Shown here: in pieces, positions 39,197 to 49,172 of the stretch
Layout of the letters: each line of letters begins with the position of its first letter
Position numbering within the stretch: position 1 is the first letter of the stretch
NCBI GenBank assembly: GCA_021325575.1
Contig: JAJPGW010000011.1
Coordinates: 38,569 to 102,568 of the forward strand
Source of the DNA: Gammaproteobacteria bacterium
GTDB taxonomy: Bacteria; Pseudomonadota; Gammaproteobacteria; DSM-16500
Length of the DNA: 64,000 nucleotides
Direction: 5' to 3'
Program-made: the position numbers and the translations under genes
Notes under the pieces: generated by a model
The model's input: the letters and a program-made list of their open reading frames with translations, nothing else
What the model was told of the DNA's origin: nothing
Database searches by the model: none

Positions 39197-40438
39197 TTAT
39201 TTCAATTTTTCAAACAACAATGTCCCATTCGTCCCGCCAAAGCCAAACGAATTCGACATCGCAGCTGTAATTGTCATTTCTTGTGGTTTATGAGGGACAA
39301 AATTGAGATCACAGCCTTCGCTTGGATGATCTAAATTAATCGTTGGCGGAGCTATTTGATCACGCAAGGCCAGAATGGTGAAAATCGCTTCAACGGATCC
39401 CGCCGCACCCAATAGATGGCCGATCATGGACTTAGTGGAACTGACAGCGAGTTTGTATGCATGGTCACCAAAGCAGCGTTTAATCGCTAACACTTCCAAT
39501 TCATCCCCTGCCATGGTTGAAGTACCATGTGCATTGATGTATTGCACTTTTTCAGGCGCTAGATTTGCATCACGTAATGCATTTTCCATTGCCATCGCTG
39601 CGCCCAAACCTTCTGGATGCGGCGTGGTAATGTGAGATGCATCGGCGCTCATGCCAAAACCGGTGAGTTCTGCATAAATTTTTGCACCGCGCTTTTTAGC
39701 GTGTTCATATTCTTCGAGAACGAGAACACCCGCCCCATCACCCAGCACAAATCCATCACGGTCTTTGTCCCAAGGGCGGCTGGCTTTTGCGGGTTCATCA
39801 TTGCGTGTTGATAATGCACGCATGGCCGCAAAACCACTGATGCCTAATCGAGTCGTTGCCATTTCGGCGCCACCTGCCACCATCACATCGGCATCGCCAT
39901 AGGCAATGGTACGTGCAGCAAGACCAATATTGTGGGTGCCTGTGGTACAGGCGGTAACCGTTGCTAAGTTTGGCCCATGCATTCCGTACATGATAGATAA
40001 ATTGCCGGAGATCATATTAATGATCACGCCCGGAATAAAAAACGGCGAAATTTTACGAGGGCCCGATTCCAACAAAATCGCATGACATTTTTCAATCATC
40101 GGCAAACCACCAATACCGGATCCGATTGAAATACCAATTCGATGAGAGTTGCTGTCTGTCACCTCAATGCCAGAATCTTGAATAGCCTGCACACCCGCAG
40201 CAAGACCAAATTGAATAAAAAGATCGCGTTTGCGCGCATCTTTGTCGGTCATGTATTGGTTCGCGTCAAAGTTTAAAACACGACTACAAATACGGCAGTT
40301 AATGTCAGACGCATCGAAATGATCGATGGGTCGGACACTGCTTTTTCCCGCTAAGATGGCCTTCCATGTATCCTCCACATTCAAACCGAGTGGAGAAATC
40401 ATGCCAAGGCCGGTTACAACGACACGTCTTTTACTCAT
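39197..40438 (-). CDS. fabF: 3-oxoacyl-ACP synthase II (FabF)
   Basis: Condensing enzyme of fatty-acid elongation, 413 residues. The active site comprises the Cys of [12 protein letters not shown] near 163, the first His of [12 protein letters not shown] near 303, and the second His of [12 protein letters not shown] near 340. The N-terminal [15 protein letters not shown] is typical. It is separated from acpP by only 7 bases. The pabC gene, which often lies between fabF and mltG, is not here. Confidence 0.97.
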   Translation of the reverse strand: MSKRRVVVTGLGMISPLGLNVEDTWKAILAGKSSVRPIDHFDASDINCRICSRVLNFDANQYMTDKDARKRDLFIQFGLAAGVQAIQDSGIEVTDSNSHRIGISIGSGIGGLPMIEKCHAILLESGPRKISPFFIPGVIINMISGNLSIMYGMHGPNLATVTACTTGTHNIGLAARTIAYGDADVMVAGGAEMATTRLGISGFAAMRALSTRNDEPAKASRPWDKDRDGFVLGDGAGVLVLEEYEHAKKRGAKIYAELTGFGMSADASHITTPHPEGLGAAMAMENALRDANLAPEKVQYINAHGTSTMAGDELEVLAIKRCFGDHAYKLAVSSTKSMIGHLLGAAGSVEAIFTILALRDQIAPPTINLDHPSEGCDLNFVPHKPQEMTITAAMSNSFGFGGTNGTLLFEKLK

Positions 40439-40445
40439 GTGTTAA

Positions 40446-40697
40446 TTAGCTTTTGCTGTGTTCTTCGAGATGAGTGGTGATGTAATCAATTGCTTGCTGA
40501 ATGGTGGTAATTTTTTCAGCATCTTCATCTGGAATTTCTGTTTCAAATTCTTCTTCTAATGCCATCACTAATTCAACGGTATCTAACGAATCAGCGCCTA
40601 AATCATCAACGAAAGAAGCGTCATTAGAGACTTCTTCTTCTTTGACTCCTAATTGTTCTACTACGATTTTCTTTACGCGTGCTTCAATTGTACTCAT
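40446..40697 (-). CDS. acpP: Acyl carrier protein
   Basis: 83 residues, very acidic. The 4'-phosphopantetheine attachment serine is in [15 protein letters not shown] near residue 37. The N-terminal extension [17 protein letters not shown] and the C-terminal helix are standard. It carries growing acyl chains for the flanking fab enzymes and also supplies lipid A and phospholipid synthesis. An 84-base gap separates it from fabG, room for the internal acpP promoter seen in other species, though I see no convincing hexamers. Confidence 0.97.
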   Translation of the reverse strand: MSTIEARVKKIVVEQLGVKEEEVSNDASFVDDLGADSLDTVELVMALEEEFETEIPDEDAEKITTIQQAIDYITTHLEEHSKS

Positions 40698-40781
40698 ATT
40701 ATTTCCTCTTTAAACCGAATAAACTGTTCCTAAGTGTATGTAAAAAAATGTAAGTTGCAAGTCGAATTTTACTTTTTCTTC

Positions 40782-41510
40782 TTAATTCATGTACATCCCG
40801 CCATCCACGTGCAGAGTTTGGCCAGTTATATAGCCTGCAGCATCGGATGCGAGGAAAACGACTGCGGCTGCGATATCGTCGGGTTTGCCTAATCGCTGCA
40901 TTGGGATCCTTGATAATAATAAATTGCGTTGTTCATCTGGTAAATTTTTGGTCATATCGGTTTCAATAAAACCCGGCGCAATCGCATTGACCGTAATATC
41001 GCGGGACCCGACTTCTTGGGCCAGCGATTTGGTAAAACCAATCAAGCCGGCTTTTGCCGCCGCATAATTTGCCTGCCCAGGATTGCCGGTTGATCCCACT
41101 ACCGATCCCATATTAATAATTCTGCCCCAGCGCGCTTTTAACATATCGCGTAAACACGCTTTGGTTAACCGGAAAATAGACGTTAAATTGGTTTCAATCA
41201 CGCGCGACCACTCGTCTTCTTTCATCCGTAATAATAAATTATCTTGCGCGACCGCTGCATTGTTCACCAAAATCGTTGGCATGCCAAAGCGTTCTTTGAC
41301 TGTTGCAATCGCAGCCTCGATTGATTCCGGATTCGAAACATCCAGCACAATACCTGCCCCTTTGATGCCGGCCCCTTCAAATGCTTTCGTAATTTTATCC
41401 GCGCTTTCCTGAGTGGTTGCAGTCCCTACAACGGTGGCTGTTCGTCCTAACGCGAGCGCTATTCCATGACCAATGCCACGGCTCGCACCTGTCACTAATG
41501 CTATTTTCAC
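40782..41510 (-). CDS. fabG: 3-oxoacyl-ACP reductase FabG
   Basis: NADPH-dependent short-chain dehydrogenase, 242 residues: cofactor motif TGASRGIGHGIA, NNAAVAQDN near 88, catalytic Ser in NMGSVVGSTGN, catalytic Tyr/Lys in ANYAAAKAGLIGF, and the C-terminal YITGQTLHVDGGMYM ending that is typical of FabG. Its start overlaps the fabD stop by four bases. Confidence 0.97.
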   Translation of the reverse strand: MKIALVTGASRGIGHGIALALGRTATVVGTATTQESADKITKAFEGAGIKGAGIVLDVSNPESIEAAIATVKERFGMPTILVNNAAVAQDNLLLRMKEDEWSRVIETNLTSIFRLTKACLRDMLKARWGRIINMGSVVGSTGNPGQANYAAAKAGLIGFTKSLAQEVGSRDITVNAIAPGFIETDMTKNLPDEQRNLLLSRIPMQRLGKPDDIAAAVVFLASDAAGYITGQTLHVDGGMYMN

Positions 41511-42445
41511 GAGTTTTCAGTCTCCAGTACGGTTTGTAGGTTATTCATATCAGTGGTATTGCTGAACTGAAGTTCGGGTGCAATGCGTTTATTCAGTCCG
41601 CTTAAAACTTTTCCTGGACCGCACTCAATGATAGTCGAAATATTAGATCGCGCAATCGTCTGGATCGTTTCGACCCAACGAACCGGCATATACAACTGAC
41701 GAGTCAAACCATCGCGTATAGCGTCAGGGGTTTCATAAACGTTGACATCCACATTACTTAAAACAGGAAGAGTGGGTTTTTGGATCGAGATTTTTTTCAA
41801 CGTGTCCGCGAGTTTTTCTGCGGCAGGTTTCATTAAAATACAATGAGATGGTACGCTCACTGGAAGTAATTTAGCAATCTTCGCGCCCGATTCTTTTGCC
41901 AACACTAAAGCGCGCTCGACTGCGATTTTGTGCCCTGCAATGACAACTTGGCCTGGACTATTAAAATTGGCAGGCGCTAAGACCTCGCCTTGGAGTTTTG
42001 CTTTTTCGCAAAGGGCTTTAACGGCTTCGTCTTCTAATCCAACGATCGCAGCAAGCGCACCTTCACCAAATGCAACGGCATCTTGCATGTATCGGCCGCG
42101 TGCGGCAACCAGTGAAATAGCATCTTTAAATGCAATCGCATTCGCACACACTAGCGCCGTATATTCGCCTAAACTGTGCCCTGCAAGCATCGCCGGTTTA
42201 AAATTTTTTTTCGTTTGCAGAATAGACCAAACGGCATAAGACGCTGCTAATAATGCAGGCTGAGTATGTACGGTTTTATCTAATTCTTCGGCGGGGCCAT
42301 CTTGTACTAATTGCCACAAATCATAATTTAACGCAGCAGACGCTTCGCTAAAAATTTTTTTAACCTGATTAAATTCGTCAGCGACCTCTTTCAACATGCC
42401 AACAAATTGAGAACCTTGTCCGGGAAAAACAACAGCGAATTGCAT
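41507..42445 (-). CDS. fabD: Malonyl-CoA:ACP transacylase
   Basis: Loads malonyl groups onto ACP. FAVVFPGQGSQFVGM stands at the N-terminus, the nucleophile Ser is in LAGHSLGEYTAL, and SVPSHCILMKP holds the catalytic His. I use the ATG at 42445, which has AGAGGG upstream and gives the family start MQFAVVFPGQG; a frame reaching 42481 would overlap the fabH coding end and add 12 residues. That gives 312 residues, as in other bacteria. Confidence 0.96.
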   Translation of the reverse strand: MQFAVVFPGQGSQFVGMLKEVADEFNQVKKIFSEASAALNYDLWQLVQDGPAEELDKTVHTQPALLAASYAVWSILQTKKNFKPAMLAGHSLGEYTALVCANAIAFKDAISLVAARGRYMQDAVAFGEGALAAIVGLEDEAVKALCEKAKLQGEVLAPANFNSPGQVVIAGHKIAVERALVLAKESGAKIAKLLPVSVPSHCILMKPAAEKLADTLKKISIQKPTLPVLSNVDVNVYETPDAIRDGLTRQLYMPVRWVETIQTIARSNISTIIECGPGKVLSGLNKRIAPELQFSNTTDMNNLQTVLETENS

Positions 42446-42453
42446 AGCACCCT

Positions 42454-43422
42454 CTAATATTTTATCAACGCCGAACCCCACGCTAAGCCACCCCCGAAAC
42501 CTTCTAAGAGAAGTGTATTACCGTGCTGAATGCGACCATCGCGAACAGCTTTGTCCAATGCCAGCGGAATAGACGCACTGGAAGTATTGCCCTGATCTTC
42601 TAAGGTGATTGCAACACGATCGAGTGGCAGGTCTAATTTTTTGGCCATCGCCTGAATAATTCGAATGTTGGCTTGATGAGGAACCAGCCAATCGACATCC
42701 GATTTTTTCATCGAATTGGCTTCAAGTGTTTCATCAAACAAATCACCTAAGATATTGACAGCTAATTTAAATAATTGGTTGCCAGTCATTTTGATGTATA
42801 ACTCTTCTTCGACATCAATGGGTCGACCGATACTGTGATCCAACGATAAAACATCTTTGTGCGTGCCATCGGCGTGTAAATGCGTGGATAAAACACCGGG
42901 CTTGTTGGAAGCGCCCAGCACAACCGCGCCTGCCCCATCGCCGAATAAAACGCAGGTGGTGCGATCAGACCAATCAACAATGCGTGACATAACTTCACTG
43001 CCCATCACTAATGCATATTTAATCGCACCTTGTCGAATATATTGATCTGCAATGCTGAATGCATACATAAATCCAGCACAGGCTGTCGAATTCAAATCAA
43101 AAGCAGGACATCCTGCAATTCCAAACCGTTGTTGCAAAAGACAAGCGGTACTCGGAAACATTTTTTCAGGTGTAGTCGTCGCAACAATAATCATGCCGAT
43201 TTCTTCTGGGGTAATTCCTGCCGCATCCATCGCGTTGCGCGCGGCTTTTTCTCCCATCGTTAAAGCGGTTTCATGTTTTTCGGCAATGTGACGTCTGCGA
43301 ATACCGGTTCGTTCTACGATCCATTCATTGGTCGTATCCACAATTTTTTCCAAATCAAAATTCGTCAGAATTTTTTCTGGGAGATAACTGCCTGTTCCTA
43401 AAATTTGAGAATATTTTTTCAT
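42454..43422 (-). CDS. fabH: 3-oxoacyl-ACP synthase III (FabH)
   Basis: Starts fatty-acid synthesis by condensing acetyl-CoA with malonyl-ACP. The catalytic triad is in place: Cys in NSTACAGFMYAF near 113, His in WLVPHQANIRI near 248, and Asn in QGNTSSASIPLA near 278. The N-terminal ILGTGSYLPEKILTN is typical. Length is 322. It sits between plsX (4 bases) and fabD (8 bases) in the standard gene order. Confidence 0.97.
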   Translation of the reverse strand: MKKYSQILGTGSYLPEKILTNFDLEKIVDTTNEWIVERTGIRRRHIAEKHETALTMGEKAARNAMDAAGITPEEIGMIIVATTTPEKMFPSTACLLQQRFGIAGCPAFDLNSTACAGFMYAFSIADQYIRQGAIKYALVMGSEVMSRIVDWSDRTTCVLFGDGAGAVVLGASNKPGVLSTHLHADGTHKDVLSLDHSIGRPIDVEEELYIKMTGNQLFKLAVNILGDLFDETLEANSMKKSDVDWLVPHQANIRIIQAMAKKLDLPLDRVAITLEDQGNTSSASIPLALDKAVRDGRIQHGNTLLLEGFGGGLAWGSALIKY

Positions 43423-43426
43423 TGAT

Positions 43427-44494
43427 TTAATTCTCTAGTTGATTAGCCGTGTCATCATGTTTAGATAATTTTAATAATCGTTCTACTTCGGAACTAATGC
43501 GTTCTGGAATATTTTTTTCGATTTCGATAATCGCTTCTTCGATGGCGTGAGCAAATGCTTCTTTGTTGGCGCCGCCGTGACTTTTTATCACAATGCCGCG
43601 TAAGCCAATTAATGTTGCGCCATTGTAACGGTTTGGATCCACACGATGCGTAGCCGATTTTAAAATGGGTTTGGCTAAAAGACCGATTATTTTGGTCAGT
43701 GCATTTTTCATGAAAGCTTCTTTGATCAAGCGTCCAATGAAAACAGCAACGCCTTCCGCCGTTTTGAGTGCGACATTACCAACAAAACCATCGCAGACAA
43801 CAATATCCGCGTCGCCTTTATAAATTTCATCGCCTTCAATGTAACCTGCGTAATTTAAAATGCCTGAGCTTTCGAGTAAACGAGCAGTCTCTTTGACCTG
43901 TTCATTGCCTTTGATATCTTCAATGCCAATATTTAATAAAAACACTTTGGGCGAAGGATTATTATCAACTGCGGAACATAACAAAGACCCCATCACTGCA
44001 AATTGAAATAAATTTTCAGCGGTGGAATCGACATTGGCACCGAGATCGAGCAAACGGACAATTTTTTCTTTATGGATCGTTGGAAACGTTGAAACAATCG
44101 CGGGGCGATCAATGCCCGGAATGGTTTTTAAAACAAAACGGGCAGTCGCCATCAATGCACCAGTGTTGCCTGCGCTGACACAGGCGCTAGCTGTGCCGTC
44201 TTTGACGAGATTGATTGCGACGCGCATGGAGGAATCTTTTTTGGTGCGCAACGCAATTGCGGGAGATTCATCCATCCCAACTTGTTGTGAGGCATGATGA
44301 ACCGTAACGCGACCGTTCATGACCTTGCTCGCCGAATGCTGCTGTAATTCTTTTTGCAAAACAGCTTGATCGCCGACCAAAATCAAATGTAAGTCAGAAT
44401 GAGCCGACAATACCTGCAAGGCAGCTGGAATAATCACCGAGGGGCCGTGATCACCCCCCATCGCATCCACTGCAATGGTAATTTTATTATTCAA
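43427..44494 (-). CDS. plsX: Phosphate acyltransferase PlsX
   Basis: Makes acyl-phosphate from acyl-ACP for phospholipid synthesis. Visible: [18 protein letters not shown] at the N-terminus, [15 protein letters not shown] near 108, [20 protein letters not shown] near 148 and [19 protein letters not shown] near 232. At 355 residues it is standard. It lies between rpmF (4 bases) and fabH (4 bases). Confidence 0.97.
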   Translation of the reverse strand: MNNKITIAVDAMGGDHGPSVIIPAALQVLSAHSDLHLILVGDQAVLQKELQQHSASKVMNGRVTVHHASQQVGMDESPAIALRTKKDSSMRVAINLVKDGTASACVSAGNTGALMATARFVLKTIPGIDRPAIVSTFPTIHKEKIVRLLDLGANVDSTAENLFQFAVMGSLLCSAVDNNPSPKVFLLNIGIEDIKGNEQVKETARLLESSGILNYAGYIEGDEIYKGDADIVVCDGFVGNVALKTAEGVAVFIGRLIKEAFMKNALTKIIGLLAKPILKSATHRVDPNRYNGATLIGLRGIVIKSHGGANKEAFAHAIEEAIIEIEKNIPERISSEVERLLKLSKHDDTANQLEN

Positions 44495-44498
44495 GGTA

Positions 44499-44702
44499 TT
44501 ACTCTTCGCCGCTTTCTTCTTCGACTACGGGTTTACGGACAACCACTTGACGGCCCTTGTAATAACCATCTGGGCTGACATGGTGACGACGATGCGTTTC
44601 ACCGGTTGCAGCGTCAACGGACAATGCAGGGGCGGATAACGCAGAATGAGCGCGACGCATACCGCGTCTAGCGCGAGATTTTCGACTTTTTGCAACAGCC
44701 AT
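44499..44702 (-). CDS. rpmF: 50S ribosomal protein L32
   Basis: 67 residues, very basic in the first half: [19 protein letters not shown] is the L32 signature, followed by [22 protein letters not shown]. It has His residues instead of the zinc-binding cysteines found in some L32 proteins. The yceD-rpmF-plsX order is conserved across proteobacteria and couples ribosome with membrane synthesis. Confidence 0.97.
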   Translation of the reverse strand: MAVAKSRKSRARRGMRRAHSALSAPALSVDAATGETHRRHHVSPDGYYKGRQVVVRKPVVEEESGEE

Positions 44703-44741
44703 GGGATGTAACTCCTCTCACAATTCATTAAAAAAAAGTAT

Positions 44742-45269
44742 CTATTTGCCTTTGTCCTTTTTGGTCCGCAAAAGTTCGATGACTTTAAACGGATTATCTG
44801 ACTCAGCTTCATCGTCTGAATCAGCCTTAAATGGCATTTTTACCTTGCAATCTTCTGATTTATGCATAGGTACAATGGGCAAACTGACAATCAGTTCATC
44901 TTCTACTACTTCAAGTATAGACAGTTCTTCGTCTTTTACGACTACCGGATCAAACCGTTCAGGTAGTTCATCAGCCTGTTCTTCGGTTTCGACGATCCCC
45001 AGCATAAAGTCGTCTATTATCCCATATTTGAAGGTTTCCATACAACGTTGGCATTGCACGATTAGGTCGGTTTTTAGGTGGCCGCGTAGGAAGCGGATGC
45101 CCTCTTCATCGACCCCAAATAGGAGATTAATATCCACCCCGCCCTCATCCGAGGCTAAACCGCTCTTTAAACGGGTCATTTCATTGATCGGCAAGGTACC
45201 CTGCAAACGGGTTCCATTGTCCGCAAATCGAAAGGGGTCAACTTTTGTGGGTATTGTGTCTTTTGACAT
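44742..45269 (-). CDS. yceD: DUF177 protein YceD (23S rRNA accumulation protein)
   Basis: 175 residues. The family core LIVQCQRCMETFKYGI (with its two Cys) is near 80-95, and DVPIVP-like LIVSLPIVPMHKSEDCKV lies near 130-150. YceD binds and is needed for accumulation of 23S rRNA in E. coli. It is upstream of rpmF. A strong promoter lies immediately upstream, so close that the mRNA would have almost no leader. Confidence 0.92.
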   Translation of the reverse strand: MSKDTIPTKVDPFRFADNGTRLQGTLPINEMTRLKSGLASDEGGVDINLLFGVDEEGIRFLRGHLKTDLIVQCQRCMETFKYGIIDDFMLGIVETEEQADELPERFDPVVVKDEELSILEVVEDELIVSLPIVPMHKSEDCKVKMPFKADSDDEAESDNPFKVIELLRTKKDKGK

Positions 45270-45278
45270 AGGTGCGGC

Positions 45279-45307
45279 ATTTTATGCTGAGGAAATTTCC
45301 GTGTCAA
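45279..45307 (-). promoter_or_regulatory. Consensus promoter for the yceD-rpmF-plsX-fab operon
   Basis: On the minus strand: a perfect TTGACA (45307-45302), 17 bases, then TAAAAT (45284-45279). Transcription would start about 7 bases further, near 45272, only a few bases ahead of the yceD ATG at 45269, suggesting a nearly leaderless message. It lies between yceD and the 172-bp inverted-repeat element. Confidence 0.75.
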
Positions 45308-45331
45308 ACAGGGATTTAGCCTATATTGTGC

Positions 45332-45503
45332 CTCTTGTTCCCGCTTTAAGAGCTTGCTGCTGTTTTTTTCGAATTGATTTTTGGTCGGGGTCCTGTCACC
45401 TATCTTCTTTTTTTCATGCTGCGCATGAAAAAAAGAAGATAGGTGCCACCCCGTTTTTATATTCGAAAAAAACAGCAGCAAGCTCTTAAAGCGGGAACAA
45501 GAG
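45332..45503. repeat. 172-bp nested inverted-repeat (MITE-like) element
   Basis: Perfect 43-base outer arms (45332-45374 and 45461-45503) enclose an inner palindrome: CGGGGT pairs with ACCCCG, and a further 23-base perfect stem begins CACCTATCTTC and turns on a TGC loop around 45417. Nearly the whole element folds back on itself. It contains no gene. It lies between rluC and yceD, all on the minus strand, and as RNA would be a very strong hairpin that could separate the rluC transcript from the yceD operon. Confidence 0.9.
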
Positions 45504-45519
45504 TTTGAAGGTGGGGGTA

Positions 45520-46449
45520 TTAAAGTTGTTCTAAAAAAACTTTTAATTCTTCATCCAATGGGGCTGTTACTGAAATTTTCAGTCCTGTTGAGGGTAGAGT
45601 AAAAGACACGTGGTGGGAGTGTAAAAACAGCCTTTTTAAGCCTTTTTCTTTCATGGATTTATTGAAATCCCGATCACCGTATTTTTCATCCCCTGCAATT
45701 GGGTGTTTTCGATATTGGGCATGGACCCTTATTTGATGGGTACGGCCTGTTAATAGATCGGCTTCAACTAGGGTTGCATCGTCGAACGTTTGGACTGGCT
45801 TAAAAATCGTAAGGGATTCTTTGCCTTCTTTATTAACTTTAACAATTCGCTCTCCGCTGCTTAGGATGTTTTTTTGTAGGGAAACATCGACTTTTAACTC
45901 TTTTTGCGACCAATGGCCTTTGGTTAAGGCCAAATACTGTTTGGAAACTTTGCCTGAACGCAATAATTCATGTAATTCGCGCAATGCACTACGTTTTTTT
46001 GCAAAAATAAGGCATCCAGAAGTATCCGCATCCAGACGATGGGCCAGCTCTAAATTGGGATGTTTGGGATACATGGTTTTCAAAATCTCGACCAAACCGA
46101 TTTTGACCTTGCTGCCACCATGGACTGGGATACCTGACGGTTTATTGATAATCAGCACTCTTTCATCTTCGAATAAAATCCGATCAGTAAGGGTTTGCGT
46201 AAGTTTTTGGCTCGGGGTAATGGGCTTTTTGGGTAAATCCGTTTTGATTGGGGGTATACGAACGCTATCCTCGGCTTGCAAACGATAGCTTGGATCAATC
46301 CGTTTTTTATTTACCCGCACTTCACCTTTACGCAAAATGCGATAAATATGCGATTTTGGCACCCCTTTTAATCGAGTTACCAGGAAATTATCAATTCGCT
46401 GACCGGCAAATTCAGGGTCTATGGTCAGGTATTGAACTGTTTTAGTCAT
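45520..46449 (-). CDS. rluC: 23S rRNA pseudouridine synthase RluC
   Basis: 309 residues: an N-terminal S4 RNA-binding domain (QRIDNFLVTRLKGVPKSHIY) and a catalytic domain with the active-site aspartate in LAHRLDADTSGCLIFAKK near 145, plus LLTGRTHQIRVH near 230. It converts uridines 955, 2504 and 2580 (E. coli numbering) of 23S rRNA to pseudouridine. It is divergent from rne, a neighbourhood shared with E. coli, which supports RluC over RluD. Confidence 0.93.
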   Translation of the reverse strand: MTKTVQYLTIDPEFAGQRIDNFLVTRLKGVPKSHIYRILRKGEVRVNKKRIDPSYRLQAEDSVRIPPIKTDLPKKPITPSQKLTQTLTDRILFEDERVLIINKPSGIPVHGGSKVKIGLVEILKTMYPKHPNLELAHRLDADTSGCLIFAKKRSALRELHELLRSGKVSKQYLALTKGHWSQKELKVDVSLQKNILSSGERIVKVNKEGKESLTIFKPVQTFDDATLVEADLLTGRTHQIRVHAQYRKHPIAGDEKYGDRDFNKSMKEKGLKRLFLHSHHVSFTLPSTGLKISVTAPLDEELKVFLEQL

Positions 46450-46495
46450 AGGGGGCTGCCTTAAATTTTTAAATTATAAAGGCTAAACACTATAA

Positions 46496-46524
46496 TTGAT
46501 AGAAACCTAAAATACTGGTATAGT
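46496..46524 (+). promoter_or_regulatory. Promoter of rne
   Basis: TTGATA (46496-46501), exactly 17 bases, then TATAGT (46519-46524). Transcription from near 46531 would give a leader of about 287 bases before the rne start codon. Confidence 0.6.
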
Positions 46525-46530
46525 CACAAT

Positions 46531-46817
46531 GACTTAGGATCAATATTAATTACCTAACTTATTGAATATTAATAACCCCGCGGCATGCCGTGGTAACTGA
46601 ATAATCGCAATCCAGACTCATGAGTTTGTCTAGGTTGGAGCAGTGAGCGAGTTCTCGTATAGAACAGCCACTCAAGGCGAAAGAATACTTGTAGTATGAT
46701 AATGAGAATTAACCATATCAAGCAAAATACCGGGGCAACCCCTTTTAAATCATCGCCTTATATCCTGTTCTGCCCAAATCTCTTGTGTTATGGAGCGCCA
46801 TAAAACAACAGGTGTCT
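46531..46817 (+). promoter_or_regulatory. Long structured 5' leader of rne
   Basis: No gene is seen in this stretch. It contains several short self-complementary elements: GCGGCATGCCGT near 46580, AGAC...GTCT enclosing ACTCATGAGT near 46613-46630, and GTTCT-CGTAT-AGAAC at 46651-46665 nested in a TGAG...CTCA pair. In E. coli, RNase E controls its own mRNA through hairpins in a long rne leader; a similar role here is inferred. The sequence itself is not one I recognise as that element. Confidence 0.45.
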
Positions 46818-49034
46818 ATGAAAAGAATGTTAATCAACGCAACTCACAAAGATCAGGAGTTGCGAATCGCTTTGGCCAGCGGCCAGCATTTGTATGATCT
46901 TATTATTGAATCAGCCTCTCGCGAACAGAAACAATCCAATATTTACAAAGGCCGGATTACTCGCATTGAGCCGAGCCTTGAGGCCGCATTTGTTGACTAT
47001 GGCGCGGAACGCCATGGCTTTTTGCCACTGAAGGAAATCGCCCGCTCCTGCTTCAAATCTGATTATGTCGATACCGGCAGACGTCCTTCGATCAATGAAA
47101 TTATTGTTGAAGGCCAGGAACTCATTGTCCAGGTTGATAAAGAAGAACGCGGCTCCAAAGGGGCAGCGCTCACGACTTTTATTTCACTGCCAGGTTCCTA
47201 TCTCGTATTGATGCCTAACAATCCTCGCGCCGGCGGTATTTCCCGTCGCATTGAAGGTGATGAACGGTCTGAATTGCGTGAAAATTTGGCTGCATTGCAA
47301 TTACCCGATGGCATGGGCGTCATTGTCCGTACCGCGGGCAGCGGTCGCAGTCAGGAAGAATTGCAGTGGGACCTTGATATTCTGTTGCGTCATTGGGAAA
47401 ACATCAAAAAAGTCACCGAACATCGCGCAGCGCCCTTTCTCATTTATCAAGAAAGCAGCGTCGTCATTCGCGCTATTCGTGATTATTTACGCAAAGAAAT
47501 TGACGAAGTGTTAATTGACGAAGTCAGCGTTTACGAAGATGTGTTAAACCACATCAAACAAGCACGACCGGATTTTGCGCATCGGATTAAACTTTACAAA
47601 GATCCGACGCCTTTATTTACCCGTTTCCAAATTGAAAGCCAGATTGAATCGGCATTCCAACGTGAAGTGAGATTGCCTTCGGGTGGATCGATTGTGATTG
47701 ATCATACCGAAGCATTGGTTTCGATTGATATTAACTCAGCTCGCTCAACCAAAGGCGGTGATATCGAAGAAACCGCACTCACCACTAACTCAGAAGCCGC
47801 CGAAGAAATTGCTCGCCAATTACGTCTTCGCGACTTAGGCGGTCTGATCGTTATCGATTTTATTGATATGACACCGATTCGCAATCAACGCGAAGTCGAA
47901 GACCGCTTGCGCAATGCGCTCGCGATGGATCGAGCGCGCGTGCAAATTGGTCGCATTTCACGATTTGGTTTATTAGAAATGTCGCGTCAGCGTTTACGTC
48001 AATCGCTTGGCGAATCAACACAAATTAGTTGTCCGCGTTGTTTAGGTCAGGGTTCGATTCGTGGTATTGAATCGATGGCGCTTTCGATGATGCGTTTAAT
48101 CGAAGAAAACGCGATCAAAGAAAACACCTCACAAGTTCGCGCTGTGTTGCCGGTTGAAATTGCAACCTATCTCTTAAATGAAAAACGCCAAGCTATCATG
48201 GACATCGAAAAACGCCAAAATGTGGCTGTTCTAATTGTTCCTAATCCGCATTTCTTAACACCCCATTACGAAGTGGAACGCATACGTGCATCTGATGTGA
48301 CGGAAAAAGATGAAAAGCTGGTGAGTTACAAATTAGTTATTGAGCCAGAAGTCGAAGCGATCACTGGAACTCAAGTTGCACAAAAAACTCATGCGGAACC
48401 CATGATTAAAAGCATGCAGATCGATCAGGCATCACCACCACCTGCTCCATCGAGTTCTTCTTCAAAAACACAACAAGGTTTGATCAAACGTTTATTGAAT
48501 TATGTTTTTGAGAAAAAACCTGAAACCACATCCACCACAACTGAACCCAAACGCGAACGACGCGACTATCAACGTTCGTCTGCGCCACGCGGAGATCGGG
48601 ATAATCGCGGCGGCAGACCTCGTCATCAACGTCATCGTGGCGGCAAAAAACCGCATCAGCGTCGGGATGATTACAATCAGCGAAGACCGCAGCAGCAACA
48701 CCACCATCAGCAAACTCAAGAACGTCCTGCACCAACGCATCACGCAGAACCGATGCAGCATGCAGCACCCGAGCCTTTAACACACATCGAACCAGCGGTC
48801 ATCCCAATTCAACAACCCATGGATACCGAGGTCAATGGCAATATTGCTGTGATGGATAAACCGGTCACTCATTTGTCCGAACATAAATCCCGTTATCCTC
48901 ACTCACAACGCCGCCGTAACAAGCGTTATTCCAAAAACCGCCATCGCCGTCCTCATCCAGGAAAGGAACAAAATGCGCATGCGGTTGAAGGGGAAGTGAA
49001 TATTAAAGTGAAAAATGGGACGGATGAAGGGTAA
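46818..49034 (+). CDS. rne: Ribonuclease E
   Basis: Essential endoribonuclease for mRNA decay and rRNA/tRNA processing, 738 residues from the ATG at 46818 ([19 protein letters not shown]); a frame from 46785 adds 11 unsupported residues. An S1 domain lies at about 35-120, the catalytic Asp region [19 protein letters not shown] is near 300 and VIDFIDM near 346, matching E. coli D303 and D346, and the Zn-link CPRCLGQG is near 404. The C-terminal part is only about 230 residues, Arg/Gln/His/Pro-rich ([10 protein letters not shown]), so the degradosome scaffold is much shorter than in E. coli but still has an arginine-rich RNA-binding stretch. Confidence 0.96.
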   Translation: MKRMLINATHKDQELRIALASGQHLYDLIIESASREQKQSNIYKGRITRIEPSLEAAFVDYGAERHGFLPLKEIARSCFKSDYVDTGRRPSINEIIVEGQELIVQVDKEERGSKGAALTTFISLPGSYLVLMPNNPRAGGISRRIEGDERSELRENLAALQLPDGMGVIVRTAGSGRSQEELQWDLDILLRHWENIKKVTEHRAAPFLIYQESSVVIRAIRDYLRKEIDEVLIDEVSVYEDVLNHIKQARPDFAHRIKLYKDPTPLFTRFQIESQIESAFQREVRLPSGGSIVIDHTEALVSIDINSARSTKGGDIEETALTTNSEAAEEIARQLRLRDLGGLIVIDFIDMTPIRNQREVEDRLRNALAMDRARVQIGRISRFGLLEMSRQRLRQSLGESTQISCPRCLGQGSIRGIESMALSMMRLIEENAIKENTSQVRAVLPVEIATYLLNEKRQAIMDIEKRQNVAVLIVPNPHFLTPHYEVERIRASDVTEKDEKLVSYKLVIEPEVEAITGTQVAQKTHAEPMIKSMQIDQASPPPAPSSSSSKTQQGLIKRLLNYVFEKKPETTSTTTEPKRERRDYQRSSAPRGDRDNRGGRPRHQRHRGGKKPHQRRDDYNQRRPQQQHHHQQTQERPAPTHHAEPMQHAAPEPLTHIEPAVIPIQQPMDTEVNGNIAVMDKPVTHLSEHKSRYPHSQRRRNKRYSKNRHRRPHPGKEQNAHAVEGEVNIKVKNGTDEG

Positions 49035-49063
49035 AAGACTTTCGAGATTGATACGAAACGCTT

Positions 49064-49146
49064 CGTCATTGCGAGGAGCGCTTTTTGCGATGAAGCAATC
49101 TTTTTGAGATTGCTTCGACCGAAAAAAACACGGTCTCGCAATGACG
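49064..49146. repeat. GTCATTGCGAG palindromic repeat, copy 3
   Basis: Begins CGTCATTGCGAGGAGCG and ends CTCGCAATGACG, with a central GAAGCAATCT...AGATTGCTTC stem; between these the arms have diverged. It lies 30 bases behind rne, between convergent genes, so it may form a bidirectional transcript end. Confidence 0.8.
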
Positions 49147-49172
49147 TTGGCATCAACCACCAATTCGACTAC

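Noticed and set aside
44701..45489. Serine-rich plus-strand frame of 262 codons
   Set aside because: It is antisense to yceD and runs through the inverted-repeat element; composition reflects the opposite strand.
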